Source of the DNA: DATJLY01 sp963773665
GTDB lineage: Bacteria; Pseudomonadota; Alphaproteobacteria; ATCC43930; CGMCC-115725
Length of the DNA: 64,000 bases
Reading direction: 5' to 3'
Assembly: GCA_963773665.1 (NCBI GenBank)
Contig: CAVZBZ010000016.1
Location: 50,656-114,655 of the forward strand
Of the stretch, positions 8,708-18,170 are shown piece after piece. The notes beneath the pieces were generated by a model. That model saw nothing but the letters and a program-made list of their open reading frames with translations, searched no databases and was not told where the DNA came from. Every line of letters starts with the position of its first letter. Within the stretch, counting starts at the first letter, position 1. Both the position numbers and the translations under genes were made by a program.

Positions 8708-10006
8708 TCAACGCTCGGCGAGCCAGGGCGGCAGCCGGTCCTGCGCCAGGACCTCGTCATAGCTCGGCCGCTGCCGGATCACCGCGAAGGCGCGCCCCCG
8801 CACCAGCACCTCGGGCGCCGGCAGGCGGGTATTGTAGCCCGAACTCATCGCCGCGCCATAGGCGCCGGCCGACAGGAGCGCCACCAGATCGCCCGCTGCC
8901 AAGCGGCGGCAGGTCGCGCGCAGCGGCAAAACTGTCGCCGGTCTCGCACACCGGCCCGACCACGTCCGCCGGAAGGCGGCGAGCGCCGGGCGCGGGCGCC
9001 GCGAGCGGCACGATCTCGTGCCAGGCGTCGTAGAGCGCGGGCCGCATGAGGTCGTTCATCGCCGCGTCGAGGATGACGAAGCGTCGCGTCACGCCCTCCT
9101 TCACATAGAGCACGCGCGCGACCAGCACCCCGGCATTGCCGACGATGACGCGGCCCGGCTCGAAGGCGAGGCGCACGCCGAGCCCGCCCGCAAGCCGCTG
9201 CACCAGCGCGGCGTAATCCTCGATCGACGGGCGGAGTCTCGTCGCGATAGCGGATGCCGAGTCCGCCGCCGAGATCGAGCCGCTCGACCGCAAATGCCCT
9301 CGGCGCCGCAGGCTCGCGATGAGCGCTGCGACGCGGCCGAAAGCCTCCTCGAAGGGCGCCAGCGAGGTGAGCTGCGAGCCGATATGGACGGCAATCCCGA
9401 CCGCGCTGTACGGATGGCAGCGCGCGCATGCGGGCGAACGCCTCGGGCACGTGCGCCAGATCGATGCCGAACTTGTTCTCGCTGGAGACCCGTCGTGATC
9501 TTGGCATGAGTGCGGGCATCGACGTCGGGATTGACGCGGATCGCAGTGGGCGCAGTCGTGCCGAGCGAGGCAGCGACCTTGCTCACGAGCTCGAGCTCGG
9601 GGAGCGATTCGACGTTGATCTGGCGCACGCCGTGCGCGAGCGCGAAGGCGAGCTCGGCCGCGGTCTTGCCGATGCCGGAAAAGACGATGCGCTCGCCGGG
9701 AATCCCGGCTGCCAGCGCGCGGCGGAACTCGCCTTCGGAGACGACGTCGGCGCCCGAGCCGAGCCGCGCCAGAGTCGCGATCACGGCGCAGTTCGAATTG
9801 GCCTTGACCGAATAGCAAGATCGCCGATTCCGTGCCCGCGAAACGCGGCGGCAAAGCGCCGGTACTGCCGCTCGATGTGCGCCGAGGAATAGCAATAGAA
9901 CGGCGTCCCGACCGCATCGGCGATTGCGGCGAGATGCGACGTCCTCGGCCTGGAGCGCGCCGTTGCGATAGGCGAAATCGGGCGCGCCCGGAAACCCGTC
10001 ACTCAC
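8708..10006 (-). CDS. lysA: Diaminopimelate decarboxylase (multiple frameshifts in this sequence)
   Basis: Last step of lysine biosynthesis, a PLP enzyme. The full span of about 433 codons is recognisable in fragments: GTPFYCYSSAHIERQYRRF, then CYSVKANSN with the PLP Lys, then INVESLPELE, FGIDLAHVPEAF, HIGSQL, GGGLGIRYRD, FEPGR, GPVCETGDSF, and the C-terminal SSGYNTRLPAPEVLV. These pieces alternate among frames at about 9940, 9815, 9490, 9420, 9290, 9240 and 8930, so roughly seven indels separate the sequence from an intact gene. The GTG start at 10006 overlaps the end of lptM by 8 bp. Confidence 0.85.
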
Positions 10007-10127
10007 TGGGATAGGTCCGCGGATAGGTGTTGGGCTCGCCCGGCGGCGGCTCGAGCGGCCCCTTCTTGCCGCACGCAGCCAGCGGCAGAAGGAGCGAGAG
10101 CAGGAGTGCCAGTGCGATCGCTCTCAC
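9999..10127 (-). CDS. lptM: Small LptM-like lipoprotein
   Basis: A 42-residue protein starting at GTG 10127 with a signal sequence and lipobox LAAC, followed by CGKKGPLEPPPGEP, the hallmark of LptM/YifL-type lipoproteins, which in E. coli help mature the LPS translocon LptDE. The start overlaps the argH stop (GTGA) and the end overlaps the lysA start. argH-lptM-lysA is a conserved alphaproteobacterial order. Confidence 0.85.
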   Translation of the reverse strand: MRAIALALLLSLLLPLAACGKKGPLEPPPGEPNTYPRTYPSE

Positions 10128-11550
10128 GATGCGCGCTCCTTCCCGAGAAACCGCTTCCTTGCCGCGGCGGCGGCGCGGGCGACGGTGTCGGGGGCGGTGC
10201 CGCCGAAGCTGGTGCGGCTCGCGACCGAGCGCTCGACCGTCAGCACGTCATAGACCGACTTGGCGATGCGCGGCTCGACGCGCCGCATCTCGGCGAGCGG
10301 CAGATCGGCGAGCGCGCATTTTTGCGCCTCGGCGCGCTGCACCAGAGCGCCGGTGATGCGATGCGCCTCGCGGAACGGCAAGCCGAGCGTGCGCACGAGC
10401 CAGTCGGCGAGATCGGTCGCGGTGCTGAAGCCGCTCGCGGCGATCCTGCGCATCGCGTCCGCATCGGCGGTCATGTCGCGCACCATGCCGCATGTCGCGG
10501 CGAGCGCCAGCTCGAGCGTGTCGGCCGCCTCGAACACCGGCACCTTGTCCTCCTGCATGTCCTTGGCGTAGGCGAGCGGCAGTCCCTTCATCACGCCGAG
10601 CAGGCCGGCGAGCGAGCCGATGAGGCGCGCGGCCTTGGCCCGCACCAGCTCGGCCGCGTCGGGATTGCGCTTTTGCGGCATGATCGAGCTGCCGGTGGTG
10701 AAGGCGTCGCTGAGGCGCACGAGAGCGAAAGGGCTCGCTCGTCCAGATCACGATCTCCTCGGCGAAGCGCGAGAGATGCGTCGCCGCGATCGCCGCCGCG
10801 GCCAAGAACTCGAGCGCGAAATCGCGGTCCGACACGGCGTCGATCGAATTGGCCGCGGGCCGGTCGAAGCCCAGATCCTTGGCGGTCTTGTCGCGGTCGA
10901 TCGGGAACGAGGTTCCGGCGAGCGCCGCCGCACCCAGCGGCGATTCGTTGAGCCGGCGGCGCGCGTCGGCGAGCCTGCCGCGGTCGCGCCCCACCATCTC
11001 GACATAGGCGAGAAGATGGTGGCCGAACGTCACCGGCTGCGCGACCTGAAGATGGGTGAAGCCGGGCATGACCGTCGCCGGCGTGCTCTTCGGCCTTGTC
11101 GATGAGCGCCCCTTGGAGCGCCGCCATCGCGCGATCGAGCCGGTCGATCGCGTCGCGCACCCAGAGCTTGAAGTCGGTCGCGACCTGGTCGTTGCGCGAG
11201 CGCGCGGTGTGGAGCCGCCCTGCTGCTTCGCCGATCGTCTCGTGGAGCCGCGCCTCGATGTTGAGATGAATGTCCTCGTGCTCGGCGCGGAAGGGAAAGG
11301 TGCCGGCTTCGATTTCGGCGCGGATTTTCTCTAGACCCCGGGCGATTGCCGTCCCATCTTCCGGCGCGAGGATGCGCTGCTCGACCAGCATCGCCGCGTG
11401 CGCGAGCGAGGCGGCGATGTCCTGGGCATAGAGGCGCTTGTCGAACTCGATCGAGACGTTGATGCGCTGCATGATCTCGGCCGGGCTGCCGCTGAAGCGG
11501 CCGCTCCAGGCGACAGCGGCCGCGCGCGGAGGCGGACGCTTTGCGCTCAC
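10124..11550 (-). CDS. argH: Argininosuccinate lyase (two frameshifts in this sequence)
   Basis: Cleaves argininosuccinate to arginine and fumarate. From GTG 11550 the N-terminus reads SAKRPPPRAAAVAWSGRF, with HTARSRNDQV. Near 11090 the frame shifts before PGFTHLQVAQPVTFGHH. Near 10735 it shifts again before the signature GSSIMPQKRNPD. The remainder to 10124 is intact. The span of 1427 nt is not a multiple of three, consistent with indels. argH is divergent from tlpA. Confidence 0.88.
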
Positions 11551-11565
11551 GGAAGGCTTTCGGCC

Positions 11566-12162
11566 ATGAAATGGCTGCTGCGCGCGGTCACGGGGCTCTT
11601 CGTCCTTTGCCTTGTCGTCCTCGGCGCGTTGATCTACCTCGTCGAGACCGGGCGCCCGCCGATGATCGCGAACCAGGGGCCGCCCGGCCAGGCGCTCGGC
11701 AAGTTTACCGCGCTCGCCGAGCCCCGGCCAGCGCCCCAGGTTATTCTCATCGATCATTCCGGCAAATCCGTGACGCTCGACTCGTTCCGCGGCCGACCGG
11801 TGCTGATCAATTTCTGGGCGACGTGGTGCGCGCCTTGCATTCAGGAAATGCCGTCGCTGGTGCGGCTGCAGGAGAAGCTCGGCGGATTGACGATCCTCGC
11901 GGTTTCCGAAGACCGCCGCGGCGCCGAGCTGGTCGATCCGTTCGTCGAGAAACACGGCGTCGAGAAACTCGCGATCTATCTCGATCCCAAGAGCGAGGTC
12001 GGCCACGCGTTCGGCGTCGAGGGCCTGCCGACGAGCGTGCTGATCGATCGCGACGGCCGCATCCGCGGCGAGCTTCAGGGTGCGGCCGACTGGGCGTCGG
12101 GCGACATGGTGAAGCGGCTTTCCTCCTATGTCGATGAAACCGGCGCCGCCTCGCTCAAGTAG
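11566..12162 (+). CDS. tlpA: TlpA-like thiol:disulfide oxidoreductase
   Basis: A membrane-anchored thioredoxin of 198 residues. It has an N-terminal helix (about 6-28) and a thioredoxin fold with redox motif WCAPC in FWATWCAPCIQE, and the cis-Pro loop GLPTS. TlpA-like proteins reduce periplasmic disulfides, for example during cytochrome oxidase copper-centre assembly. It is divergent from argH, and its 3' end overlaps the convergent esterase gene by 8 bp. Confidence 0.88.
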   Translation: MKWLLRAVTGLFVLCLVVLGALIYLVETGRPPMIANQGPPGQALGKFTALAEPRPAPQVILIDHSGKSVTLDSFRGRPVLINFWATWCAPCIQEMPSLVRLQEKLGGLTILAVSEDRRGAELVDPFVEKHGVEKLAIYLDPKSEVGHAFGVEGLPTSVLIDRDGRIRGELQGAADWASGDMVKRLSSYVDETGAASLK

Positions 12163-12826
12163 CGCCAGCGAAGCTGTCGCGCAGGAAGGCGCCGCCGCGG
12201 TCGAGGCCCTCCTCGTCGATGCCGTGGCCGAGGCCCGGGCGCAGCAGCTCCTCGACCGTGAGGCCGCAGCGCTTGAGCGCGGCGACGGCGGCCGGCATCA
12301 TGGCCACCGGCACGATCGGATCGGCATCGCCATGCACGACCATGACCGGCGGCTTGCAGCGCATTTCGGCAGCGAGCAGGTCCGCGCCGACGAGAGCGCC
12401 GGAATAGGCCAGGATCGCCGCCGGCTGCGAAGCGCGGCGCAAGCCCACGAAGAGCGACATCATCGCGCCTTGCGAGAAGCCGACGAGCGCCAGCTGCGCG
12501 CTCGCAAGCCCGCGCGCCTTGAGCGCATCGTCGAGGAAGGCGTCGAGGATCGGCGCCGCGGCGCGCACGCCGGCGAGCACGGTCTCGGGCGTGCGGGTCT
12601 GCAGGCTGAACCACTGCCGCCCATAGGGCGCCATGTCGCACGGGAAGGGCGCGTCGGGCGACACGAACTCGGCGTCCGGCAATATGCTCGCCCAATGCGG
12701 CGCGAGGCCGATCAAGTCGTTGCCGTCGGCGCCGAGCCCGTGCAGCAGCACGACCAATTTTTTCGGCGCTCCGCCCTCAAGGGGCTTGCGGCTGGGGCCG
12801 GTCAGAGTCGGCAGAAGCTGCGGCAT
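12155..12826 (-). CDS. Phospholipase/carboxylesterase family alpha/beta hydrolase
   Basis: A 223-residue cytoplasmic hydrolase. It has the oxyanion-hole region LHGLGADGNDL, the nucleophile elbow GFSQG, the acid in VVHGDADPIVP, and the catalytic His in GLGHGID. This matches the YpfH/Est family of small carboxylesterases. The physiological substrate cannot be read from the sequence. It converges on tlpA with an 8-bp overlap. Confidence 0.85.
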   Translation of the reverse strand: MPQLLPTLTGPSRKPLEGGAPKKLVVLLHGLGADGNDLIGLAPHWASILPDAEFVSPDAPFPCDMAPYGRQWFSLQTRTPETVLAGVRAAAPILDAFLDDALKARGLASAQLALVGFSQGAMMSLFVGLRRASQPAAILAYSGALVGADLLAAEMRCKPPVMVVHGDADPIVPVAMMPAAVAALKRCGLTVEELLRPGLGHGIDEEGLDRGGAFLRDSFAGAT

Positions 12827-12891
12827 CGTTTGACCTCGGTCCCTCGATAGACCATGCGGCGCCCGCTGTCATCCGCGCCGATCGCAGCACC

Positions 12892-13722
12892 ATGCTGGTG
12901 ACGCGGTTCGCGCCGAGCCCGACCGGGCTCCTGCATCTGGGCCACGCTTTTGCCGCGCTCTATGCCTGGCGCCGCGCGCGCGAGGAGCGCGGGCGCTTTC
13001 TCCTGCGCATCGAGGACATCGACGAAAGCCGCTGCCGCGAGGAATTCGTCGCAGCGATCCTCGAGGATCTGGGCTGGCTCGGGCTCGACTGGGACGGCAA
13101 TGTGCGGCGCCAGTCGCGCCATCTCGAGGACTATCGCGCGGCGCTCGGCCGGCTCGAGGCGGCGGGGCTCGTCTATCCGTGCTTTTGCACGCGCGCCGAC
13201 ATCGCCCGCGCGCTCGATGCGCCGCAGGGGCCGGAAGGGCCGGTATATCCCGGCACCTGTCGCGCCCTTTCCGATGCCCAGCGCGCCCAAAAAATCGGCG
13301 AGGGCAGCGCCTTCGCGCTGCGCCTCGACGTGGCAAAGGCATTGGCGCGGACCGGCCCGCTTACGTGGACCGACGAAGCCGCCGGCACCGTGGCGGCCGA
13401 TCCGCTGGCGCTCGGCGACGTCGTCCTTGCCAGGAAAGACGCGCCGACGAGCTATCACCTCGCCGTCACCGTGGACGACGCGGCGCAGGGCGTCACGCTC
13501 GTCACGCGCGGCGCCGATCTCTTCGCCTCGACGCATGTGCACCGGCTGCTTCAGGCGCTGCTCGACCTGCCGGTGCCGCTTTACCGCCACCACCGCCTGC
13601 TGACCGACGCGGGCGGAAGGCGGCTCGCGAAGCGCGACCGCGGCTTGACGCTCGCGGCGCTGCGTCAGTCGGGCCGCACGGCCGAACAGGTGCGCGCGAT
13701 GGCGGAAAGCGCCGCCACGTAG
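12892..13722 (+). CDS. gluQ: Glutamyl-Q tRNA(Asp) synthetase
   Basis: Attaches glutamate to queuosine at position 34 of tRNA(Asp). At 276 residues it is a truncated GluRS-like enzyme lacking the anticodon-binding domain, as is normal for the family. The start VTRFAPSPTGLLHLGHA carries the HIGH-like motif, CFCTRADI lies in the zinc/Q-binding insert region, and GGRRLAKRDRG is the KMSKS-like motif. Confidence 0.92.
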   Translation: MLVTRFAPSPTGLLHLGHAFAALYAWRRAREERGRFLLRIEDIDESRCREEFVAAILEDLGWLGLDWDGNVRRQSRHLEDYRAALGRLEAAGLVYPCFCTRADIARALDAPQGPEGPVYPGTCRALSDAQRAQKIGEGSAFALRLDVAKALARTGPLTWTDEAAGTVAADPLALGDVVLARKDAPTSYHLAVTVDDAAQGVTLVTRGADLFASTHVHRLLQALLDLPVPLYRHHRLLTDAGGRRLAKRDRGLTLAALRQSGRTAEQVRAMAESAAT

Positions 13723-13778
13723 AGGGCCCGGCGTCTCGCCGACGCCGGCCAGGTGGCGATGTATGCGATGGTTCGGCC

Positions 13779-14630
13779 TCAGTCCGCCGCGCGCCTCAGG
13801 CCGGCGACGATGTCGAGGTAATCGGGCTCGGTCGGCTTCACGACGCCGTGCCGCACGGCGAAATCGGCGATCACGAGATTGACGTTGAACTTGAAATCGT
13901 TGCCGGCGCGGACCTGCGCGACCACGTCGCCGGCCGGCATGAGCATGAATTCCACGAGCTCGCCGTCGCGGTTCTTCGGCTCGAAATCATCCGGCGTCTC
14001 GAGGTCATAAATGAACAGCACGTCGTCGCGCAGGCCAAGCTCGGTCTCCATGCGATATGAGACCGCGCTCACCGGCACCGCGCGCGCGATAAGATCGCCA
14101 GGGATCGACGCTTCCTCGTCGGCCTCCTTGACGAGCGTCGCTTCGAGCCCGTGCTCCCACGAGATGCCGCCCGCGACGAGATTGTCGAGCTTGTTCGGCG
14201 CGACCTTCTTGTTGGCCGCGCGGCGCCCGACCCAGAGCATGAGGCGGCCCTCGTCGCGCCGCCAGCCGTTGAGGTGCACGCCATAGGCGCGTCCGCCGAA
14301 GAACGGAACCGCGCCGCGGTCGAGCCGGAAATGGGGTGCCTCGCACCACGCGGGCGCGATGGCGAAGAATTCGTTGCGCCATTTCGGCACGATGCCGTCG
14401 GCGACGAGCCGCTCGACCGCCTTGTCCACCGCGGCGCTCACGCGCTCGAACCCGCCCGTCGCGAGCAGCGTCACGGCGCCCGGCTCGACCCGGAACAGAG
14501 CCGGAAAGCGGCGCAGATGCTCGGCATTGTCGCGGCGCACGAGGCCCAAACGCGCGCCGTCATGGAGAAGCGGCAGAAACCGCTCCGACGCGAAACGGTT
14601 GCACTGGCGAATGTGGCTGAGGAGGCTCAT
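13779..14630 (-). CDS. NUDIX hydrolase with DUF4743 N-terminal domain
   Basis: The N-terminal half (residues about 1-120, CNRFASERFLPLLHDGARLGLV) matches the DUF4743 domain found next to NUDIX domains in thiamine-pyrophosphokinase-related proteins. The C-terminal half holds a NUDIX box, GGISWEHGLEATLVKEADEEA. I start at ATG 14630 (MSLLSHIRQC); the frame is open 48 bp further upstream. Substrate unknown, probably a nucleoside diphosphate derivative. 283 residues. Confidence 0.8.
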   Translation of the reverse strand: MSLLSHIRQCNRFASERFLPLLHDGARLGLVRRDNAEHLRRFPALFRVEPGAVTLLATGGFERVSAAVDKAVERLVADGIVPKWRNEFFAIAPAWCEAPHFRLDRGAVPFFGGRAYGVHLNGWRRDEGRLMLWVGRRAANKKVAPNKLDNLVAGGISWEHGLEATLVKEADEEASIPGDLIARAVPVSAVSYRMETELGLRDDVLFIYDLETPDDFEPKNRDGELVEFMLMPAGDVVAQVRAGNDFKFNVNLVIADFAVRHGVVKPTEPDYLDIVAGLRRAAD

Positions 14631-14727
14631 ATAGAGGTTGGTAGCGGCGGCGCAAAAGACCGTCAACGAGCGGACCAAGGATCGGCGGGGCTGCGGCGCC
14701 GTTCATGCGCGAGCAACGGAGGATCGG

Positions 14728-14949
14728 ATGAATTTGGATCGGTTTGCGCTCGCCGCATTTTTGGCGGTGCTGGCGCTCGGCGGCTGCGACACCGGCGCGC
14801 GCCAGGTCGATTATTCGCAGCAGCGCGCCATCAGCTCCGACATCTCGAACTCGCTCGACCGCGGGCCGACCGCGGGGAAACCCGGCATGATGGGAATCCA
14901 GGAACCGCTCGGCGCCATGCCCTGGGAGATCAACCAGAGCCGCCAGTAG
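14728..14949 (+). CDS. Small putative lipoprotein
   Basis: A 73-residue protein with a short signal sequence and lipobox LGGC at about residues 17-20, followed by a polar mature part ending MPWEINQSRQ. A good ribosome-binding site (GGAGGA) precedes the ATG. No domain recognised. It converges with the HNH nuclease gene, leaving 3 bp between stops. Confidence 0.6.
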   Translation: MNLDRFALAAFLAVLALGGCDTGARQVDYSQQRAISSDISNSLDRGPTAGKPGMMGIQEPLGAMPWEINQSRQ

Positions 14950-14952
14950 GGC

Positions 14953-15516
14953 TCAGCCGGGTTCGAGCACGGTATCCCAGTAGAGGAAGTCGCGCCAGCT
15001 CCGGTGCAGGAAATTGGGCGGGAAGGCGCGGCCGTTCTCGCGCAGGAGCTGGGTCGAGGGCTGCATCGGCAGGTGGCGCGGATACATGCCGCTTTCCTGC
15101 GGGACGCGGTTGCCCTTGCTGAGATTGCAAGTGGAACAGGCGGTGACGACGTTGCCCCACGTCGTCGAGCCGCCGCGCGAGCGCGGCACGACGTGGTCGA
15201 AGGTGAGGTCGTGCGAAGGGAACGAGTCGCCGCAATACTGGCACACGAAACGATCGCGCAGGAAGACATTGAACCGGGTGAAGGCCGGGCGGCGCGCCGT
15301 CGCGATGTATTCCTTGAGCGAGATGACGCTCGGCAGCCGCATCGTGAAGGAGGGGCTGCGCACCACGTGCTCGTATTCGGAGATGATGTTGACGCGGTCG
15401 AGGCACACCGCCTTCACCGTGTCCTGCCAGGACCACAGCGACAGCGGGAAATAGCTCAGCGGGCGGAAATCCGCGTTGAGCACCAGCGCCGGGCAACTAT
15501 CGAGCGCGACAGACAA
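14953..15516 (-). CDS. HNH endonuclease
   Basis: A 187-residue protein with zinc-ribbon HNH core: CQYCGDSFPSHDLTFDHVVPRSRGG...NVVTACSTCNLSKGN. It is the stand-alone HNH type common in alphaproteobacterial chromosomes, often regarded as a housekeeping nuclease of unknown target rather than a homing enzyme. No intron or intein surrounds it. Confidence 0.88.
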   Translation of the reverse strand: MSVALDSCPALVLNADFRPLSYFPLSLWSWQDTVKAVCLDRVNIISEYEHVVRSPSFTMRLPSVISLKEYIATARRPAFTRFNVFLRDRFVCQYCGDSFPSHDLTFDHVVPRSRGGSTTWGNVVTACSTCNLSKGNRVPQESGMYPRHLPMQPSTQLLRENGRAFPPNFLHRSWRDFLYWDTVLEPG

Positions 15517-15621
15517 ATCCGATCCTCGTCAGGTCCAAAGTCCGCGCTTCTCCTAGCACGCGGAAGGAGGTTCTGCCAAGCTGACTCCGGCGCGGCGGGC
15601 CGCTCTGCCATAAAGCTGCAA

Positions 15622-15897
15622 TCAATCCCCGTCCGCGTCTTCGAGCGGAACGCCGCGCCCGGAGCGCAGGCTCGCCCGCGCCTGCTCGACCCGGCGCAGG
15701 AAACGCGGGTCGCGCTCGAGCCGGTATTCGAACCAGTCATCCTCGGATTCGAAGCCGATCAGCACCCCCGCCGGCTTGCCGTGTCGCGTGATGACGATGT
15801 CCTGCGTCTCCGCTTCATGGAGGTAGCGCGACAGGTCGTCCTTCAGCTCCGACAGCGGAACTTCCTTCACTCGGGCCTTCCGAACTGACTTAGCCAT
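15622..15897 (-). CDS. Phd/YefM family antitoxin
   Basis: A 91-residue protein whose core, VPLSELKDDLSRYLHEAETQDIVITRHGKPAGVLIG read in segments, is the Phd/YefM DNA-binding fold. The C-terminal tail would wrap the toxin. Its start lies inside the toxin gene (31-bp overlap), so it is translated second in the operon. Phd antitoxins usually autoregulate with the toxin. Confidence 0.85.
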   Translation of the reverse strand: MAKSVRKARVKEVPLSELKDDLSRYLHEAETQDIVITRHGKPAGVLIGFESEDDWFEYRLERDPRFLRRVEQARASLRSGRGVPLEDADGD

Positions 15898-16160
15898 GCT
15901 GCGGCCTCCAATTTCGCCACGATCGCCAACACTTCGACGGTGGTATCTGACACATCGTAGAAGACTCTCACGTCGCCGACGCGAAGCCGGAACTGAGGCC
16001 GGCGGACCCCGCGCAGCCGCTTGATGCGGCTCCGGCTGGTCTTTCGCGGCTCGCTGCTCAGATGGAGCGCGATCGCCGCCCGCACCTCGGCCCGGACGTT
16101 GGCCTTGAGCCGCCTGAGATCGTCCACGGCTTCAGGCGCGAGGACAATGGCGAAGCGCAT
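15867..16160 (-). CDS. RelE/ParE family toxin
   Basis: A 97-residue protein with the RelE/ParE fold signature: an N-terminal helix pair (PEAVDDLRRLKANVR), then FRLRVGDVRVFYDV and VEVLAIVAK. It likely acts as a ribosome-dependent RNase or a gyrase poison; the sequence does not decide. It is upstream of its antitoxin, the reverse of the usual order, with a 31-bp overlap. Confidence 0.82.
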   Translation of the reverse strand: MRFAIVLAPEAVDDLRRLKANVRAEVRAAIALHLSSEPRKTSRSRIKRLRGVRRPQFRLRVGDVRVFYDVSDTTVEVLAIVAKLEAAAWLSQFGRPE

Positions 16161-16338
16161 TCTGGCCAGATTATAGCCAGATCGCCGGCCTCGTCAAACG
16201 GCGGTAGTTGCCTTGGCTTGCATTCCAACGAGCGGTCATGCGGCGAAGTCGATGTCTTTCGCGTCGATGGAAACAGGTCGCAATCCGCCGGTAGATTGCT
16301 TCGTCGCCTGCGGCTCCTCGCAATGACAGCGCGGTTTC
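16161..16338. repeat. Intergenic segment with REP-like palindromic repeat
   Basis: No gene seen. The part at about 16270-16330 contains ATTGCTTCGTCGCCTGCGG and CTCCTCGCAATGACA, a member of the common alphaproteobacterial repeat in which GATTGCTTCG...CGCAATGAC forms an imperfect palindrome. A second copy is at about 34616-34684. Confidence 0.6.
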
Positions 16339-17220
16339 TCACCGTGTCGGCACCGGCTTCTCGCCGCGATAATCGTAGAAGCCGCGGTTCGCCTTGCGCC
16401 CGAGCCAGCCGGCCTCGACATATTTCACGAGGAGCGGGCACGGCCGGTATTTCGAATCGGCCAGCCCCTCGTGCAGCACCTGCATCACGGCAAGGCAGGT
16501 GTCGAGACCGATGAAGTCGGCGAGCTGCAACGGTCCCATCGGATGATTGGCGCCGAGCTTCATCGCCGTGTCGATCGCCTCGACCGAGCCCACGCCCTCG
16601 TACAGCGTATAGACCGCCTCGTTGATCATCGGCAGCAGGATGCGGTTGACGATGAAGGCCGGGAAATCCTCGGCCGCGACCGGCGTCTTGCCGAGCCGCA
16701 CGGCGAGATCGTGCATCGTCTTGAACGTCGCCTCGTCGGTGGCGATGCCGCGGATCAGCTCGACGAGCTGCATCACCGGCACCGGATTCATGAAATGCAT
16801 GCCGATGAAGCGCTCGGGCCGGTCGGTCGCGGCGGCAAGGCGCGTGATCGAGATCGACGAGGTGTTGGACGCGACGATCGCCGACGGCTTGAGGCTCGGC
16901 ACCAGTCTCTTGAAGATATCGCGCTTGATGTCCTCGCGCTCGACCGCTGCCTCGATCACCACGTCGCAGTCGCGGAACGCATCGAACGCGGTCGCGGTCG
17001 AGATGAGGGCAAGGGCCGCGGCGCGCTCCTCCTCCTTGATCTTGCCGCGCTGCGCCTGGCGGCCGAGATTGCGGTCGATCGCCTCGACCGCGCGCTCGAG
17101 CGCCTTCGTGTCGATGTCGTTCAAGACGACGCGAATTCCCGCGAGTGCCGCGACATGGGCGATGCCGCTTCCCATTTGGCCCGCGCCAATGACGCCGATC
17201 GATTTGATTTCCTCGCTCAT
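16339..17220 (-). CDS. hbd: 3-hydroxybutyryl-CoA dehydrogenase
   Basis: NAD-dependent oxidation of 3-hydroxyacyl-CoA. The 293-residue protein has a Rossmann motif GAGQMGSGIA at the N-terminus, the VIEAAVE segment, catalytic His in GMHFMNPVPVM, and a C-terminal helical domain (NHPMGPLQLADFIGLDT). The start overlaps the etfA stop by 4 bp, so it is the third gene of an etfB-etfA-hbd operon, linking acyl-CoA oxidation to electron transfer. Confidence 0.92.
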   Translation of the reverse strand: MSEEIKSIGVIGAGQMGSGIAHVAALAGIRVVLNDIDTKALERAVEAIDRNLGRQAQRGKIKEEERAAALALISTATAFDAFRDCDVVIEAAVEREDIKRDIFKRLVPSLKPSAIVASNTSSISITRLAAATDRPERFIGMHFMNPVPVMQLVELIRGIATDEATFKTMHDLAVRLGKTPVAAEDFPAFIVNRILLPMINEAVYTLYEGVGSVEAIDTAMKLGANHPMGPLQLADFIGLDTCLAVMQVLHEGLADSKYRPCPLLVKYVEAGWLGRKANRGFYDYRGEKPVPTR

Positions 17221-18170
17221 CGGCTGCCTTCTTTCCGCTTGGCGAGCTCGGCGTCGAGCGCCGGCACGATCTGGAAGAGATCGCCGACCAGCCCGTAGTC
17301 GGCGATCTGGAAAATGGGCGCTTCCTCATCCTTGTTGATGGCGACGATCACCTTCGAGTCCTTCATGCCCGCGAGGTGCTGGATCGCGCCCGAGATGCCG
17401 ACCGCGATGTAAAGCTCGGGCGCCACGATCTTGCCGGTCTGGCCGACCTGGTAATCGTTCGGGACGAAGCCGGCATCGACCGCGGCGCGCGAGGCGCCGA
17501 CCGCCGCGCCGAGCTTGTCGGCGAGGCTTTCGAGCAGCTTGAAATTGTCGCCCGACTGCATGCCGCGCCCGCCCGAGACGATGACGCGCGCGCTCGTCAG
17601 CTCCGGCCGCTCCGAGCGCGCCAGCTCGGCCCCGGCAAAGCGCGCGAGCCCGGCGGATGCAGGCACCGGCACCGTCTCGATCGGAGCAGCCCCGCCCGAG
17701 GCTGCAGCGGCGGAGAAGGCGGTGCTGCGCACGGTGATGATCTTGATCGGATCGATCGACTGCACCGTGGCGAGGGCGTTCCCGGCATAGATCGGCCGCA
17801 CGAACGTGTCGGGCGCGACGACGCCCGAGATGTCGGAAATCTGCGCCACGTCGAGCAGCGCCGCGACGCGCGGCATGACGTTCTTGCCGAATGTGGTCGC
17901 GGGCGCGAGCACGTGGCTGTAGCTCTTTGCGAGCGGCACGACGAGCGCCGCAAGGTCCTCCGCAACCGGATGTTCGAGGTCCGCGTTCTCGGCGATCAGA
18001 ACCTTTGCGACGCCCGCGACCTTTGACGCCTGCTCGGCGGCGGGGCGGCAATTCGATCCGGCGACGAGAAGATGAATCTCGCCGCCGATCTGCGCGGCGG
18101 CCGCGACGGCGTTGAGCGTCGCCGGCTTGAGCGCGGCGTTGTCGTGCTCGGCGAGGACCAGGATCGGCAT
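17217..18170 (-). CDS. etfA: Electron transfer flavoprotein subunit alpha
   Basis: FAD-binding subunit that passes electrons from acyl-CoA dehydrogenases to ETF-ubiquinone oxidoreductase. Starts MPILVLAEHDNAALKPATL. The C-terminal FAD domain is intact (SGGRGMQSGDNF, GFVPNDYQVGQTGKIVAPELYIAVGISGAIQHLAGM read in segments). 317 residues. The ATG overlaps the etfB stop (TGATG). Confidence 0.93.
   Translation of the reverse strand: MPILVLAEHDNAALKPATLNAVAAAAQIGGEIHLLVAGSNCRPAAEQASKVAGVAKVLIAENADLEHPVAEDLAALVVPLAKSYSHVLAPATTFGKNVMPRVAALLDVAQISDISGVVAPDTFVRPIYAGNALATVQSIDPIKIITVRSTAFSAAAASGGAAPIETVPVPASAGLARFAGAELARSERPELTSARVIVSGGRGMQSGDNFKLLESLADKLGAAVGASRAAVDAGFVPNDYQVGQTGKIVAPELYIAVGISGAIQHLAGMKDSKVIVAINKDEEAPIFQIADYGLVGDLFQIVPALDAELAKRKEGSR

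Noticed and set aside
14953..15516. HNH endonuclease as part of a homing intron or phage
   Set aside because: It stands alone between housekeeping genes with no intron, terminase or capsid genes.
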